Below are positions 24,701-39,900 of a stretch of DNA of 64,000 nucleotides, piece after piece. The number at the start of each line of letters is the position of its first letter. The stretch's first letter is position 1. A program made the position numbers and the translations under genes. The DNA is taken from positions 124,001-188,000 of the forward strand of contig CALZFC010000255.1 of assembly GCA_945643635.1 (NCBI GenBank), read 5' to 3'. Below the pieces are notes generated by a model that ran no database searches, was not told where the DNA came from, and saw only the letters and a list, made by a program, of their open reading frames with translations. The stretch is from Allodiplogaster sudhausi. Its lineage: Eukaryota > Nematoda > Chromadorea > Rhabditida > Diplogasteridae.

Positions 24701-27700
24701 ACGAAAAATTTGTAGGTGTTTACGCCCATAAGACATGTCGATTGGAAACTGTTTGCTTCGATTTTGACTACTCAGAAGATGAACACGAAATTCTGATTTA
24801 ACCAGATTATTGGCCTGGTTTTTTCTTCATTCTTGTAGTAGGAAGCTGAAATTTTTCCAGGTGGTTTCTAGGCCCCTATGGACTGTCCATGCAAAATTTC
24901 ACGTCGATTGAACAAAATTTTTGACGACCACGACTACGCAGCCGATGGTCATAAATTCCGAAGGCTATAAATCAGCAAAAAAATATTTTTATACTTGAGG
25001 ACAATAACTTTATGTATTATAGGCTTGTTCTACGAAAAATTTGTAGGTGTTTACGCCCATAAGACATGTCGATTGGAAACTGTTTGCTTCGATTTTGACT
25101 ACTCAGAAGATGAACACGAAATTCTGATTTAACCAGATTATTGGCCTGGTTTTTTCTTCATTCTTGTAGTAGGAAGCTGAAATTTTTCCAGGTGGTTTCT
25201 AGGCCCCTATGGACTGTCCATGCAAAATTTCACGTCGATTGAACAAAATTTTTGACGACCACGACTACGCAGCCGATGGTCATAAATTCCGAAGGCTATA
25301 AATCAGCAAAAAAATATTTTTATACTTGAGGACAATAACTTTATGTATTATAGGCTTGTTCTACGAAAAATTTGTAGGTGTTTACGCCCATAAGACATGT
25401 CGATTGGAAACTGTTTGCTTCGATTTTGACTACTCAGAAGATGAACACGAAATTCTGATTTAACCAGATTATTGGCCTGGTTTTTTCTTCATTCTTGTAG
25501 TAGGAAGCTGAAATTTTTCCAGGTGGTTTCTAGGCCCCTATGGACTGTCCATGCAAAATTTCACGTCGATTGAACAAAATTTTTGACGACCACGACTACG
25601 CAGCCGATGGTCATAAATTCCGAAGGCTATAAATCAGCAAAAAAATATTTTTATACTTGAGGACAATAACTTTATGTATTATAGGCTTGTTCTACGAAAA
25701 ATTTGTAGGTGTTTACGCCCATAAGACATGTCGATTGGAAACTGTTTGCTTCGATTTTGACTACTCAGAAGATGAACACGAAATTCTGATTTAACCAGAT
25801 TATTGGCCTGGTTTTTTCTTCATTCTTGTAGTAGGAAGCTGAAATTTTTCCAGGTGGTTTCTAGGCCCCTATGGACTGTCCATGCAAAATTTCACGTCGA
25901 TTGAACAAAATTTTTGACGACCACGACTACGCAGCCGATGGTCATAAATTCCGAAGGCTATAAATCAGCAAAAAAATATTTTTATACTTGAGGACAATAA
26001 CTTTATGTATTATAGGCTTGTTCTACGAAAAATTTGTAGGTGTTTACGCCCATAAGACATGTCGATTGGAAACTGTTTGCTTCGATTTTGACTACTCAGA
26101 AGATGAACACGAAATTCTGATTTAACCAGATTATTGGCCTGGTTTTTTCTTCATTCTTGTAGTAGGAAGCTGAAATTTTTCCAGGTGGTTTCTAGGCCCC
26201 TATGGACTGTCCATGCAAAATTTCACGTCGATTGAACAAAATTTTTGACGACCACGACTACGCAGCCGATGGTCATAAATTCCGAAGGCTATAAATCAGC
26301 AAAAAAATATTTTTATACTTGAGGACAATAACTTTATGTATTATAGGCTTGTTCTACGAAAAATTTGTAGGTGTTTACGCCCATAAGACATGTCGATTGG
26401 AAACTGTTTGCTTCGATTTTGACTACTCAGAAGATGAACACGAAATTCTGATTTAACCAGATTATTGGCCTGGTTTTTTCTTCATTCTTGTAGTAGGAAG
26501 CTGAAATTTTTCCAGGTGGTTTCTAGGCCCCTATGGACTGTCCATGCAAAATTTCACGTCGATTGAACAAAATTTTTGACGACCACGACTACGCAGCCGA
26601 TGGTCATAAATTCCGAAGGCTATAAATCAGCAAAAAAATATTTTTATACTTGAGGACAATAACTTTATGTATTATAGGCTTGTTCTACGAAAAATTTGTA
26701 GGTGTTTACGCCCATAAGACATGTCGATTGGAAACTGTTTGCTTCGATTTTGACTACTCAGAAGATGAACACGAAATTCTGATTTAACCAGATTATTGGC
26801 CTGGTTTTTTCTTCATTCTTGTAGTAGGAAGCTGAAATTTTTCCAGGTGGTTTCTAGGCCCCTATGGACTGTCCATGCAAAATTTCACGTCGATTGAACA
26901 AAATTTTTGACGACCACGACTACGCAGCCGATGGTCATAAATTCCGAAGGCTATAAATCAGCAAAAAAATATTTTTATACTTGAGGACAATAACTTTATG
27001 TATTATAGGCTTGTTCTACGAAAAATTTGTAGGTGTTTACGCCCATAAGACATGTCGATTGGAAACTGTTTGCTTCGATTTTGACTACTCAGAAGATGAA
27101 CACGAAATTCTGATTTAACCAGATTATTGGCCTGGTTTTTTCTTCATTCTTGTAGTAGGAAGCTGAAATTTTTCCAGGTGGTTTCTAGGCCCCTATGGAC
27201 TGTCCATGCAAAATTTCACGTCGATTGAACAAAATTTTTGACGACCACGACTACGCAGCCGATGGTCATAAATTCCGAAGGCTATAAATCAGCAAAAAAA
27301 TATTTTTATACTTGAGGACAATAACTTTATGTATTATAGGCTTGTTCTACGAAAAATTTGTAGGTGTTTACGCCCATAAGACATGTCGATTGGAAACTGT
27401 TTGCTTCGATTTTGACTACTCAGAAGATGAACACGAAATTCTGATTTAACCAGATTATTGGCCTGGTTTTTTCTTCATTCTTGTAGTAGGAAGCTGAAAT
27501 TTTTCCAGGTGGTTTCTAGGCCCCTATGGACTGTCCATGCAAAATTTCACGTCGATTGAACAAAATTTTTGACGACCACGACTACGCAGCCGATGGTCAT
27601 AAATTCCGAAGGCTATAAATCAGCAAAAAAATATTTTTATACTTGAGGACAATAACTTTATGTATTATAGGCTTGTTCTACGAAAAATTTGTAGGTGTTT

Positions 27701-30700
27701 ACGCCCATAAGACATGTCGATTGGAAACTGTTTGCTTCGATTTTGACTACTCAGAAGATGAACACGAAATTCTGATTTAACCAGATTATTGGCCTGGTTT
27801 TTTCTTCATTCTTGTAGTAGGAAGCTGAAATTTTTCCAGGTGGTTTCTAGGCCCCTATGGACTGTCCATGCAAAATTTCACGTCGATTGAACAAAATTTT
27901 TGACGACCACGACTACGCAGCCGATGGTCATAAATTCCGAAGGCTATAAATCAGCAAAAAAATATTTTTATACTTGAGGACAATAACTTTATGTATTATA
28001 GGCTTGTTCTACGAAAAATTTGTAGGTGTTTACGCCCATAAGACATGTCGATTGGAAACTGTTTGCTTCGATTTTGACTACTCAGAAGATGAACACGAAA
28101 TTCTGATTTAACCAGATTATTGGCCTGGTTTTTTCTTCATTCTTGTAGTAGGAAGCTGAAATTTTTCCAGGTGGTTTCTAGGCCCCTATGGACTGTCCAT
28201 GCAAAATTTCACGTCGATTGAACAAAATTTTTGACGACCACGACTACGCAGCCGATGGTCATAAATTCCGAAGGCTATAAATCAGCAAAAAAATATTTTT
28301 ATACTTGAGGACAATAACTTTATGTATTATAGGCTTGTTCTACGAAAAATTTGTAGGTGTTTACGCCCATAAGACATGTCGATTGGAAACTGTTTGCTTC
28401 GATTTTGACTACTCAGAAGATGAACACGAAATTCTGATTTAACCAGATTATTGGCCTGGTTTTTTCTTCATTCTTGTAGTAGGAAGCTGAAATTTTTCCA
28501 GGTGGTTTCTAGGCCCCTATGGACTGTCCATGCAAAATTTCACGTCGATTGAACAAAATTTTTGACGACCACGACTACGCAGCCGATGGTCATAAATTCC
28601 GAAGGCTATAAATCAGCAAAAAAATATTTTTATACTTGAGGACAATAACTTTATGTATTATAGGCTTGTTCTACGAAAAATTTGTAGGTGTTTACGCCCA
28701 TAAGACATGTCGATTGGAAACTGTTTGCTTCGATTTTGACTACTCAGAAGATGAACACGAAATTCTGATTTAACCAGATTATTGGCCTGGTTTTTTCTTC
28801 ATTCTTGTAGTAGGAAGCTGAAATTTTTCCAGGTGGTTTCTAGGCCCCTATGGACTGTCCATGCAAAATTTCACGTCGATTGAACAAAATTTTTGACGAC
28901 CACGACTACGCAGCCGATGGTCATAAATTCCGAAGGCTATAAATCAGCAAAAAAATATTTTTATACTTGAGGACAATAACTTTATGTATTATAGGCTTGT
29001 TCTACGAAAAATTTGTAGGTGTTTACGCCCATAAGACATGTCGATTGGAAACTGTTTGCTTCGATTTTGACTACTCAGAAGATGAACACGAAATTCTGAT
29101 TTAACCAGATTATTGGCCTGGTTTTTTCTTCATTCTTGTAGTAGGAAGCTGAAATTTTTCCAGGTGGTTTCTAGGCCCCTATGGACTGTCCATGCAAAAT
29201 TTCACGTCGATTGAACAAAATTTTTGACGACCACGACTACGCAGCCGATGGTCATAAATTCCGAAGGCTATAAATCAGCAAAAAAATATTTTTATACTTG
29301 AGGACAATAACTTTATGTATTATAGGCTTGTTCTACGAAAAATTTGTAGGTGTTTACGCCCATAAGACATGTCGATTGGAAACTGTTTGCTTCGATTTTG
29401 ACTACTCAGAAGATGAACACGAAATTCTGATTTAACCAGATTATTGGCCTGGTTTTTTCTTCATTCTTGTAGTAGGAAGCTGAAATTTTTCCAGGTGGTT
29501 TCTAGGCCCCTATGGACTGTCCATGCAAAATTTCACGTCGATTGAACAAAATTTTTGACGACCACGACTACGCAGCCGATGGTCATAAATTCCGAAGGCT
29601 ATAAATCAGCAAAAAAATATTTTTATACTTGAGGACAATAACTTTATGTATTATAGGCTTGTTCTACGAAAAATTTGTAGGTGTTTACGCCCATAAGACA
29701 TGTCGATTGGAAACTGTTTGCTTCGATTTTGACTACTCAGAAGATGAACACGAAATTCTGATTTAACCAGATTATTGGCCTGGTTTTTTCTTCATTCTTG
29801 TAGTAGGAAGCTGAAATTTTTCCAGGTGGTTTCTAGGCCCCTATGGACTGTCCATGCAAAATTTCACGTCGATTGAACAAAATTTTTGACGACCACGACT
29901 ACGCAGCCGATGGTCATAAATTCCGAAGGCTATAAATCAGCAAAAAAATATTTTTATACTTGAGGACAATAACTTTATGTATTATAGGCTTGTTCTACGA
30001 AAAATTTGTAGGTGTTTACGCCCATAAGACATGTCGATTGGAAACTGTTTGCTTCGATTTTGACTACTCAGAAGATGAACACGAAATTCTGATTTAACCA
30101 GATTATTGGCCTGGTTTTTTCTTCATTCTTGTAGTAGGAAGCTGAAATTTTTCCAGGTGGTTTCTAGGCCCCTATGGACTGTCCATGCAAAATTTCACGT
30201 CGATTGAACAAAATTTTTGACGACCACGACTACGCAGCCGATGGTCATAAATTCCGAAGGCTATAAATCAGCAAAAAAATATTTTTATACTTGAGGACAA
30301 TAACTTTATGTATTATAGGCTTGTTCTACGAAAAATTTGTAGGTGTTTACGCCCATAAGACATGTCGATTGGAAACTGTTTGCTTCGATTTTGACTACTC
30401 AGAAGATGAACACGAAATTCTGATTTAACCAGATTATTGGCCTGGTTTTTTCTTCATTCTTGTAGTAGGAAGCTGAAATTTTTCCAGGTGGTTTCTAGGC
30501 CCCTATGGACTGTCCATGCAAAATTTCACGTCGATTGAACAAAATTTTTGACGACCACGACTACGCAGCCGATGGTCATAAATTCCGAAGGCTATAAATC
30601 AGCAAAAAAATATTTTTATACTTGAGGACAATAACTTTATGTATTATAGGCTTGTTCTACGAAAAATTTGTAGGTGTTTACGCCCATAAGACATGTCGAT

Positions 30701-33700
30701 TGGAAACTGTTTGCTTCGATTTTGACTACTCAGAAGATGAACACGAAATTCTGATTTAACCAGATTATTGGCCTGGTTTTTTCTTCATTCTTGTAGTAGG
30801 AAGCTGAAATTTTTCCAGGTGGTTTCTAGGCCCCTATGGACTGTCCATGCAAAATTTCACGTCGATTGAACAAAATTTTTGACGACCACGACTACGCAGC
30901 CGATGGTCATAAATTCCGAAGGCTATAAATCAGCAAAAAAATATTTTTATACTTGAGGACAATAACTTTATGTATTATAGGCTTGTTCTACGAAAAATTT
31001 GTAGGTGTTTACGCCCATAAGACATGTCGATTGGAAACTGTTTGCTTCGATTTTGACTACTCAGAAGATGAACACGAAATTCTGATTTAACCAGATTATT
31101 GGCCTGGTTTTTTCTTCATTCTTGTAGTAGGAAGCTGAAATTTTTCCAGGTGGTTTCTAGGCCCCTATGGACTGTCCATGCAAAATTTCACGTCGATTGA
31201 ACAAAATTTTTGACGACCACGACTACGCAGCCGATGGTCATAAATTCCGAAGGCTATAAATCAGCAAAAAAATATTTTTATACTTGAGGACAATAACTTT
31301 ATGTATTATAGGCTTGTTCTACGAAAAATTTGTAGGTGTTTACGCCCATAAGACATGTCGATTGGAAACTGTTTGCTTCGATTTTGACTACTCAGAAGAT
31401 GAACACGAAATTCTGATTTAACCAGATTATTGGCCTGGTTTTTTCTTCATTCTTGTAGTAGGAAGCTGAAATTTTTCCAGGTGGTTTCTAGGCCCCTATG
31501 GACTGTCCATGCAAAATTTCACGTCGATTGAACAAAATTTTTGACGACCACGACTACGCAGCCGATGGTCATAAATTCCGAAGGCTATAAATCAGCAAAA
31601 AAATATTTTTATACTTGAGGACAATAACTTTATGTATTATAGGCTTGTTCTACGAAAAATTTGTAGGTGTTTACGCCCATAAGACATGTCGATTGGAAAC
31701 TGTTTGCTTCGATTTTGACTACTCAGAAGATGAACACGAAATTCTGATTTAACCAGATTATTGGCCTGGTTTTTTCTTCATTCTTGTAGTAGGAAGCTGA
31801 AATTTTTCCAGGTGGTTTCTAGGCCCCTATGGACTGTCCATGCAAAATTTCACGTCGATTGAACAAAATTTTTGACGACCACGACTACGCAGCCGATGGT
31901 CATAAATTCCGAAGGCTATAAATCAGCAAAAAAATATTTTTATACTTGAGGACAATAACTTTATGTATTATAGGCTTGTTCTACGAAAAATTTGTAGGTG
32001 TTTACGCCCATAAGACATGTCGATTGGAAACTGTTTGCTTCGATTTTGACTACTCAGAAGATGAACACGAAATTCTGATTTAACCAGATTATTGGCCTGG
32101 TTTTTTCTTCATTCTTGTAGTAGGAAGCTGAAATTTTTCCAGGTGGTTTCTAGGCCCCTATGGACTGTCCATGCAAAATTTCACGTCGATTGAACAAAAT
32201 TTTTGACGACCACGACTACGCAGCCGATGGTCATAAATTCCGAAGGCTATAAATCAGCAAAAAAATATTTTTATACTTGAGGACAATAACTTTATGTATT
32301 ATAGGCTTGTTCTACGAAAAATTTGTAGGTGTTTACGCCCATAAGACATGTCGATTGGAAACTGTTTGCTTCGATTTTGACTACTCAGAAGATGAACACG
32401 AAATTCTGATTTAACCAGATTATTGGCCTGGTTTTTTCTTCATTCTTGTAGTAGGAAGCTGAAATTTTTCCAGGTGGTTTCTAGGCCCCTATGGACTGTC
32501 CATGCAAAATTTCACGTCGATTGAACAAAATTTTTGACGACCACGACTACGCAGCCGATGGTCATAAATTCCGAAGGCTATAAATCAGCAAAAAAATATT
32601 TTTATACTTGAGGACAATAACTTTATGTATTATAGGCTTGTTCTACGAAAAATTTGTAGGTGTTTACGCCCATAAGACATGTCGATTGGAAACTGTTTGC
32701 TTCGATTTTGACTACTCAGAAGATGAACACGAAATTCTGATTTAACCAGATTATTGGCCTGGTTTTTTCTTCATTCTTGTAGTAGGAAGCTGAAATTTTT
32801 CCAGGTGGTTTCTAGGCCCCTATGGACTGTCCATGCAAAATTTCACGTCGATTGAACAAAATTTTTGACGACCACGACTACGCAGCCGATGGTCATAAAT
32901 TCCGAAGGCTATAAATCAGCAAAAAAATATTTTTATACTTGAGGACAATAACTTTATGTATTATAGGCTTGTTCTACGAAAAATTTGTAGGTGTTTACGC
33001 CCATAAGACATGTCGATTGGAAACTGTTTGCTTCGATTTTGACTACTCAGAAGATGAACACGAAATTCTGATTTAACCAGATTATTGGCCTGGTTTTTTC
33101 TTCATTCTTGTAGTAGGAAGCTGAAATTTTTCCAGGTGGTTTCTAGGCCCCTATGGACTGTCCATGCAAAATTTCACGTCGATTGAACAAAATTTTTGAC
33201 GACCACGACTACGCAGCCGATGGTCATAAATTCCGAAGGCTATAAATCAGCAAAAAAATATTTTTATACTTGAGGACAATAACTTTATGTATTATAGGCT
33301 TGTTCTACGAAAAATTTGTAGGTGTTTACGCCCATAAGACATGTCGATTGGAAACTGTTTGCTTCGATTTTGACTACTCAGAAGATGAACACGAAATTCT
33401 GATTTAACCAGATTATTGGCCTGGTTTTTTCTTCATTCTTGTAGTAGGAAGCTGAAATTTTTCCAGGTGGTTTCTAGGCCCCTATGGACTGTCCATGCAA
33501 AATTTCACGTCGATTGAACAAAATTTTTGACGACCACGACTACGCAGCCGATGGTCATAAATTCCGAAGGCTATAAATCAGCAAAAAAATATTTTTATAC
33601 TTGAGGACAATAACTTTATGTATTATAGGCTTGTTCTACGAAAAATTTGTAGGTGTTTACGCCCATAAGACATGTCGATTGGAAACTGTTTGCTTCGATT

Positions 33701-33909
33701 TTGACTACTCAGAAGATGAACACGAAATTCTGATTTAACCAGATTATTGGCCTGGTTTTTTCTTCATTCTTGTAGTAGGAAGCTGAAATTTTTCCAGGTG
33801 GTTTCTAGGCCCCTATGGACTGTCCATGCAAAATTTCACGTCGATTGAACAAAATTTTTGACGACCACGACTACGCAGCCGATGGTCATAAATTCCGAAG
33901 GCTATAAAT

Positions 33910-36900
33910 CAGCAAAAAAATATTTTTATACTTGAGGACAATAACTTTATGTATTATAGGCTTGTTCTACGAAAAATTGTAGGTGTTTACGCCCATAAGA
34001 CATGTCGATTGGAAACTGTTTGCTTCGATTTTGACTACTCAGAAGATGAACACGAAATTCTGATTTAACCAGATTATTGGCCTGGTTTTTTCTTCATTCT
34101 TGTAGTAGGAAGCTGAAATTTTTCCAGGTGGTTTCTAGGCCCCTATGGACTGTCCATGCAAAATTTCACGTCGATTGAACAAAATTTTTGACGACCACGA
34201 CTACGCAGCCGATGGTCATAAATTCCGAAGGCTATAAATCAGCAAAAAAATATTTTTATACTTGAGGACAATAACTTTATGTATTATAGGCTTGTTCTAC
34301 GAAAAATTTGTAGGTGTTTACGCCCATAAGACATGTCGATTGGAAACTGTTTGCTTCGATTTTGACTACTCAGAAGATGAACACGAAATTCTGATTTAAC
34401 CAGATTATTGGCCTGGTTTTTTCTTCATTCTTGTAGTAGGAAGCTGAAATTTTTCCAGGTGGTTTCTAGGCCCCTATGGACTGTCCATGCAAAATTTCAC
34501 GTCGATTGAACAAAATTTTTGACGACCACGACTACGCAGCCGATGGTCATAAATTCCGAAGGCTATAAATCAGCAAAAAAATATTTTTATACTTGAGGAC
34601 AATAACTTTATGTATTATAGGCTTGTTCTACGAAAAATTGTAGGTGTTTACGCCCATAAGACATGTCGATTGGAAACTGTTTGCTTCGATTTTGACTACT
34701 CAGAAGATGAACACGAAATTCTGATTTAACCAGATTATTGGCCTGGTTTTTTCTTCATTCTTGTAGTAGGAAGCTGAAATTTTTCCAGGTGGTTTCTAGG
34801 CCCCTATGGACTGTCCATGCAAAATTTCACGTCGATTGAACAAAATTTTTGACGACCACGACTACGCAGCCGATGGTCATAAATTCCGAAGGCTATAAAT
34901 CAGCAAAAAAATATTTTTATACTTGAGGACAATAACTTTATGTATTATAGGCTTGTTCTACGAAAAATTTGTAGGTGTTTACGCCCATAAGACATGTCGA
35001 TTGGAAACTGTTTGCTTCGATTTTGACTACTCAGAAGATGAACACGAAATTCTGATTTAACCAGATTATTGGCCTGGTTTTTTCTTCATTCTTGTAGTAG
35101 GAAGCTGAAATTTTTCCAGGTGGTTTCTAGGCCCCTATGGACTGTCCATGCAAAATTTCACGTCGATTGAACAAAATTTTTGACGACCACGACTACGCAG
35201 CCGATGGTCATAAATTCCGAAGGCTATAAATCAGCAAAAAAATATTTTTATACTTGAGGACAATAACTTTATGTATTATAGGCTTGTTCTACGAAAAATT
35301 TGTAGGTGTTTACGCCCATAAGACATGTCGATTGGAAACTGTTTGCTTCGATTTTGACTACTCAGAAGATGAACACGAAATTCTGATTTAACCAGATTAT
35401 TGGCCTGGTTTTTTCTTCATTCTTGTAGTAGGAAGCTGAAATTTTTCCAGGTGGTTTCTAGGCCCCTATGGACTGTCCATGCAAAATTTCACGTCGATTG
35501 AACAAAATTTTTGACGACCACGACTACGCAGCCGATGGTCATAAATTCCGAAGGCTATAAATCAGCAAAAAAATATTTTTATACTTGAGGACAATAACTT
35601 TATGTATTATAGGCTTGTTCTACGAAAAATTTGTAGGTGTTTACGCCCATAAGACATGTCGATTGGAAACTGTTTGCTTCGATTTTGACTACTCAGAAGA
35701 TGAACACGAAATTCTGATTTAACCAGATTATTGGCCTGGTTTTTTCTTCATTCTTGTAGTAGGAAGCTGAAATTTTTCCAGGTGGTTTCTAGGCCCCTAT
35801 GGACTGTCCATGCAAAATTTCACGTCGATTGAACAAAATTTTTGACGACCACGACTACGCAGCCGATGGTCATAAATTCCGAAGGCTATAAATCAGCAAA
35901 AAAATATTTTTATACTTGAGGACAATAACTTTATGTATTATAGGCTTGTTCTACGAAAAATTTGTAGGTGTTTACGCCCATAAGACATGTCGATTGGAAA
36001 CTGTTTGCTTCGATTTTGACTACTCAGAAGATGAACACGAAATTCTGATTTAACCAGATTATTGGCCTGGTTTTTTCTTCATTCTTGTAGTAGGAAGCTG
36101 AAATTTTTCCAGGTGGTTTCTAGGCCCCTATGGACTGTCCATGCAAAATTTCACGTCGATTGAACAAAATTTTTGACGACCACGACTACGCAGCCGATGG
36201 TCATAAATTCCGAAGGCTATAAATCAGCAAAAAAATATTTTTATACTTGAGGACAATAACTTTATGTATTATAGGCTTGTTCTACGAAAAATTGTAGGTG
36301 TTTACGCCCATAAGACATGTCGATTGGAAACTGTTTGCTTCGATTTTGACTACTCAGAAGATGAACACGAAATTCTGATTTAACCAGATTATTGGCCTGG
36401 TTTTTTCTTCATTCTTGTAGTAGGAAGCTGAAATTTTTCCAGGTGGTTTCTAGGCCCCTATGGACTGTCCATGCAAAATTTCACGTCGATTGAACAAAAT
36501 TTTTGACGACCACGACTACGCAGCCGATGGTCATAAATTCCGAAGGCTATAAATCAGCAAAAAAATATTTTTATACTTGAGGACAATAACTTTATGTATT
36601 ATAGGCTTGTTCTACGAAAAATTTGTAGGTGTTTACGCCCATAAGACATGTCGATTGGAAACTGTTTGCTTCGATTTTGACTACTCAGAAGATGAACACG
36701 AAATTCTGATTTAACCAGATTATTGGCCTGGTTTTTTCTTCATTCTTGTAGTAGGAAGCTGAAATTTTTCCAGGTGGTTTCTAGGCCCCTATGGACTGTC
36801 CATGCAAAATTTCACGTCGATTGAACAAAATTTTTGACGACCACGACTACGCAGCCGATGGTCATAAATTCCGAAGGCTATAAATCAGCAAAAAAATATT

Positions 36901-39900
36901 TTTATACTTGAGGACAATAACTTTATGTATTATAGGCTTGTTCTACGAAAAATTTGTAGGTGTTTACGCCCATAAGACATGTCGATTGGAAACTGTTTGC
37001 TTCGATTTTGACTACTCAGAAGATGAACACGAAATTCTGATTTAACCAGATTATTGGCCTGGTTTTTTCTTCATTCTTGTAGTAGGAAGCTGAAATTTTT
37101 CCAGGTGGTTTCTAGGCCCCTATGGACTGTCCATGCAAAATTTCACGTCGATTGAACAAAATTTTTGACGACCACGACTACGCAGCCGATGGTCATAAAT
37201 TCCGAAGGCTATAAATCAGCAAAAAAATATTTTTATACTTGAGGACAATAACTTTATGTATTATAGGCTTGTTCTACGAAAAATTTGTAGGTGTTTACGC
37301 CCATAAGACATGTCGATTGGAAACTGTTTGCTTCGATTTTGACTACTCAGAAGATGAACACGAAATTCTGATTTAACCAGATTATTGGCCTGGTTTTTTC
37401 TTCATTCTTGTAGTAGGAAGCTGAAATTTTTCCAGGTGGTTTCTAGGCCCCTATGGACTGTCCATGCAAAATTTCACGTCGATTGAACAAAATTTTTGAC
37501 GACCACGACTACGCAGCCGATGGTCATAAATTCCGAAGGCTATAAATCAGCAAAAAAATATTTTTATACTTGAGGACAATAACTTTATGTATTATAGGCT
37601 TGTTCTACGAAAAATTGTAGGTGTTTACGCCCATAAGACATGTCGATTGGAAACTGTTTGCTTCGATTTTGACTACTCAGAAGATGAACACGAAATTCTG
37701 ATTTAACCAGATTATTGGCCTGGTTTTTTCTTCATTCTTGTAGTAGGAAGCTGAAATTTTTCCAGGTGGTTTCTAGGCCCCTATGGACTGTCCATGCAAA
37801 ATTTCACGTCGATTGAACAAAATTTTTGACGACCACGACTACGCAGCCGATGGTCATAAATTCCGAAGGCTATAAATCAGCAAAAAAATATTTTTATACT
37901 TGAGGACAATAACTTTATGTATTATAGGCTTGTTCTACGAAAAATTTGTAGGTGTTTACGCCCATAAGACATGTCGATTGGAAACTGTTTGCTTCGATTT
38001 TGACTACTCAGAAGATGAACACGAAATTCTGATTTAACCAGATTATTGGCCTGGTTTTTTCTTCATTCTTGTAGTAGGAAGCTGAAATTTTTCCAGGTGG
38101 TTTCTAGGCCCCTATGGACTGTCCATGCAAAATTTCACGTCGATTGAACAAAATTTTTGACGACCACGACTACGCAGCCGATGGTCATAAATTCCGAAGG
38201 CTATAAATCAGCAAAAAAATATTTTTATACTTGAGGACAATAACTTTATGTATTATAGGCTTGTTCTACGAAAAATTTGTAGGTGTTTACGCCCATAAGA
38301 CATGTCGATTGGAAACTGTTTGCTTCGATTTTGACTACTCAGAAGATGAACACGAAATTCTGATTTAACCAGATTATTGGCCTGGTTTTTTCTTCATTCT
38401 TGTAGTAGGAAGCTGAAATTTTTCCAGGTGGTTTCTAGGCCCCTATGGACTGTCCATGCAAAATTTCACGTCGATTGAACAAAATTTTTGACGACCACGA
38501 CTACGCAGCCGATGGTCATAAATTCCGAAGGCTATAAATCAGCAAAAAAATATTTTTATACTTGAGGACAATAACTTTATGTATTATAGGCTTGTTCTAC
38601 GAAAAATTGTAGGTGTTTACGCCCATAAGACATGTCGATTGGAAACTGTTTGCTTCGATTTTGACTACTCAGAAGATGAACACGAAATTCTGATTTAACC
38701 AGATTATTGGCCTGGTTTTTTCTTCATTCTTGTAGTAGGAAGCTGAAATTTTTCCAGGTGGTTTCTAGGCCCCTATGGACTGTCCATGCAAAATTTCACG
38801 TCGATTGAACAAAATTTTTGACGACCACGACTACGCAGCCGATGGTCATAAATTCCGAAGGCTATAAATCAGCAAAAAAATATTTTTATACTTGAGGACA
38901 ATAACTTTATGTATTATAGGCTTGTTCTACGAAAAATTTGTAGGTGTTTACGCCCATAAGACATGTCGATTGGAAACTGTTTGCTTCGATTTTGACTACT
39001 CAGAAGATGAACACGAAATTCTGATTTAACCAGATTATTGGCCTGGTTTTTTCTTCATTCTTGTAGTAGGAAGCTGAAATTTTTCCAGGTGGTTTCTAGG
39101 CCCCTATGGACTGTCCATGCAAAATTTCACGTCGATTGAACAAAATTTTTGACGACCACGACTACGCAGCCGATGGTCATAAATTCCGAAGGCTATAAAT
39201 CAGCAAAAAAATATTTTTATACTTGAGGACAATAACTTTATGTATTATAGGCTTGTTCTACGAAAAATTTGTAGGTGTTTACGCCCATAAGACATGTCGA
39301 TTGGAAACTGTTTGCTTCGATTTTGACTACTCAGAAGATGAACACGAAATTCTGATTTAACCAGATTATTGGCCTGGTTTTTTCTTCATTCTTGTAGTAG
39401 GAAGCTGAAATTTTTCCAGGTGGTTTCTAGGCCCCTATGGACTGTCCATGCAAAATTTCACGTCGATTGAACAAAATTTTTGACGACCACGACTACGCAG
39501 CCGATGGTCATAAATTCCGAAGGCTATAAATCAGCAAAAAAATATTTTTATACTTGAGGACAATAACTTTATGTATTATAGGCTTGTTCTACGAAAAATT
39601 TGTAGGTGTTTACGCCCATAAGACATGTCGATTGGAAACTGTTTGCTTCGATTTTGACTACTCAGAAGATGAACACGAAATTCTGATTTAACCAGATTAT
39701 TGGCCTGGTTTTTTCTTCATTCTTGTAGTAGGAAGCTGAAATTTTTCCAGGTGGTTTCTAGGCCCCTATGGACTGTCCATGCAAAATTTCACGTCGATTG
39801 AACAAAATTTTTGACGACCACGACTACGCAGCCGATGGTCATAAATTCCGAAGGCTATAAATCAGCAAAAAAATATTTTTATACTTGAGGACAATAACTT

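Larger units (their letters stand above)
6437..33909. repeat. Homogeneous block: 83 consecutive 331-bp units
   Basis: The block is 27,473 bp, which is exactly 83 x 331. Unit starts checked through the block (for example 7099, 9416, 20339, 33910) stay in register, and by eye every unit has the ATTTGTAGG junction and the complete phase 83-121 segment. I saw no base difference between units, although I cannot guarantee each of the 27 kb. This homogeneity implies very recent amplification (unequal exchange, or insertion of rolling-circle product) or strong gene conversion. Assembly expansion or collapse, or consensus polishing, could give the same picture, so the copy number should be treated as approximate. 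Confidence 0.93.
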
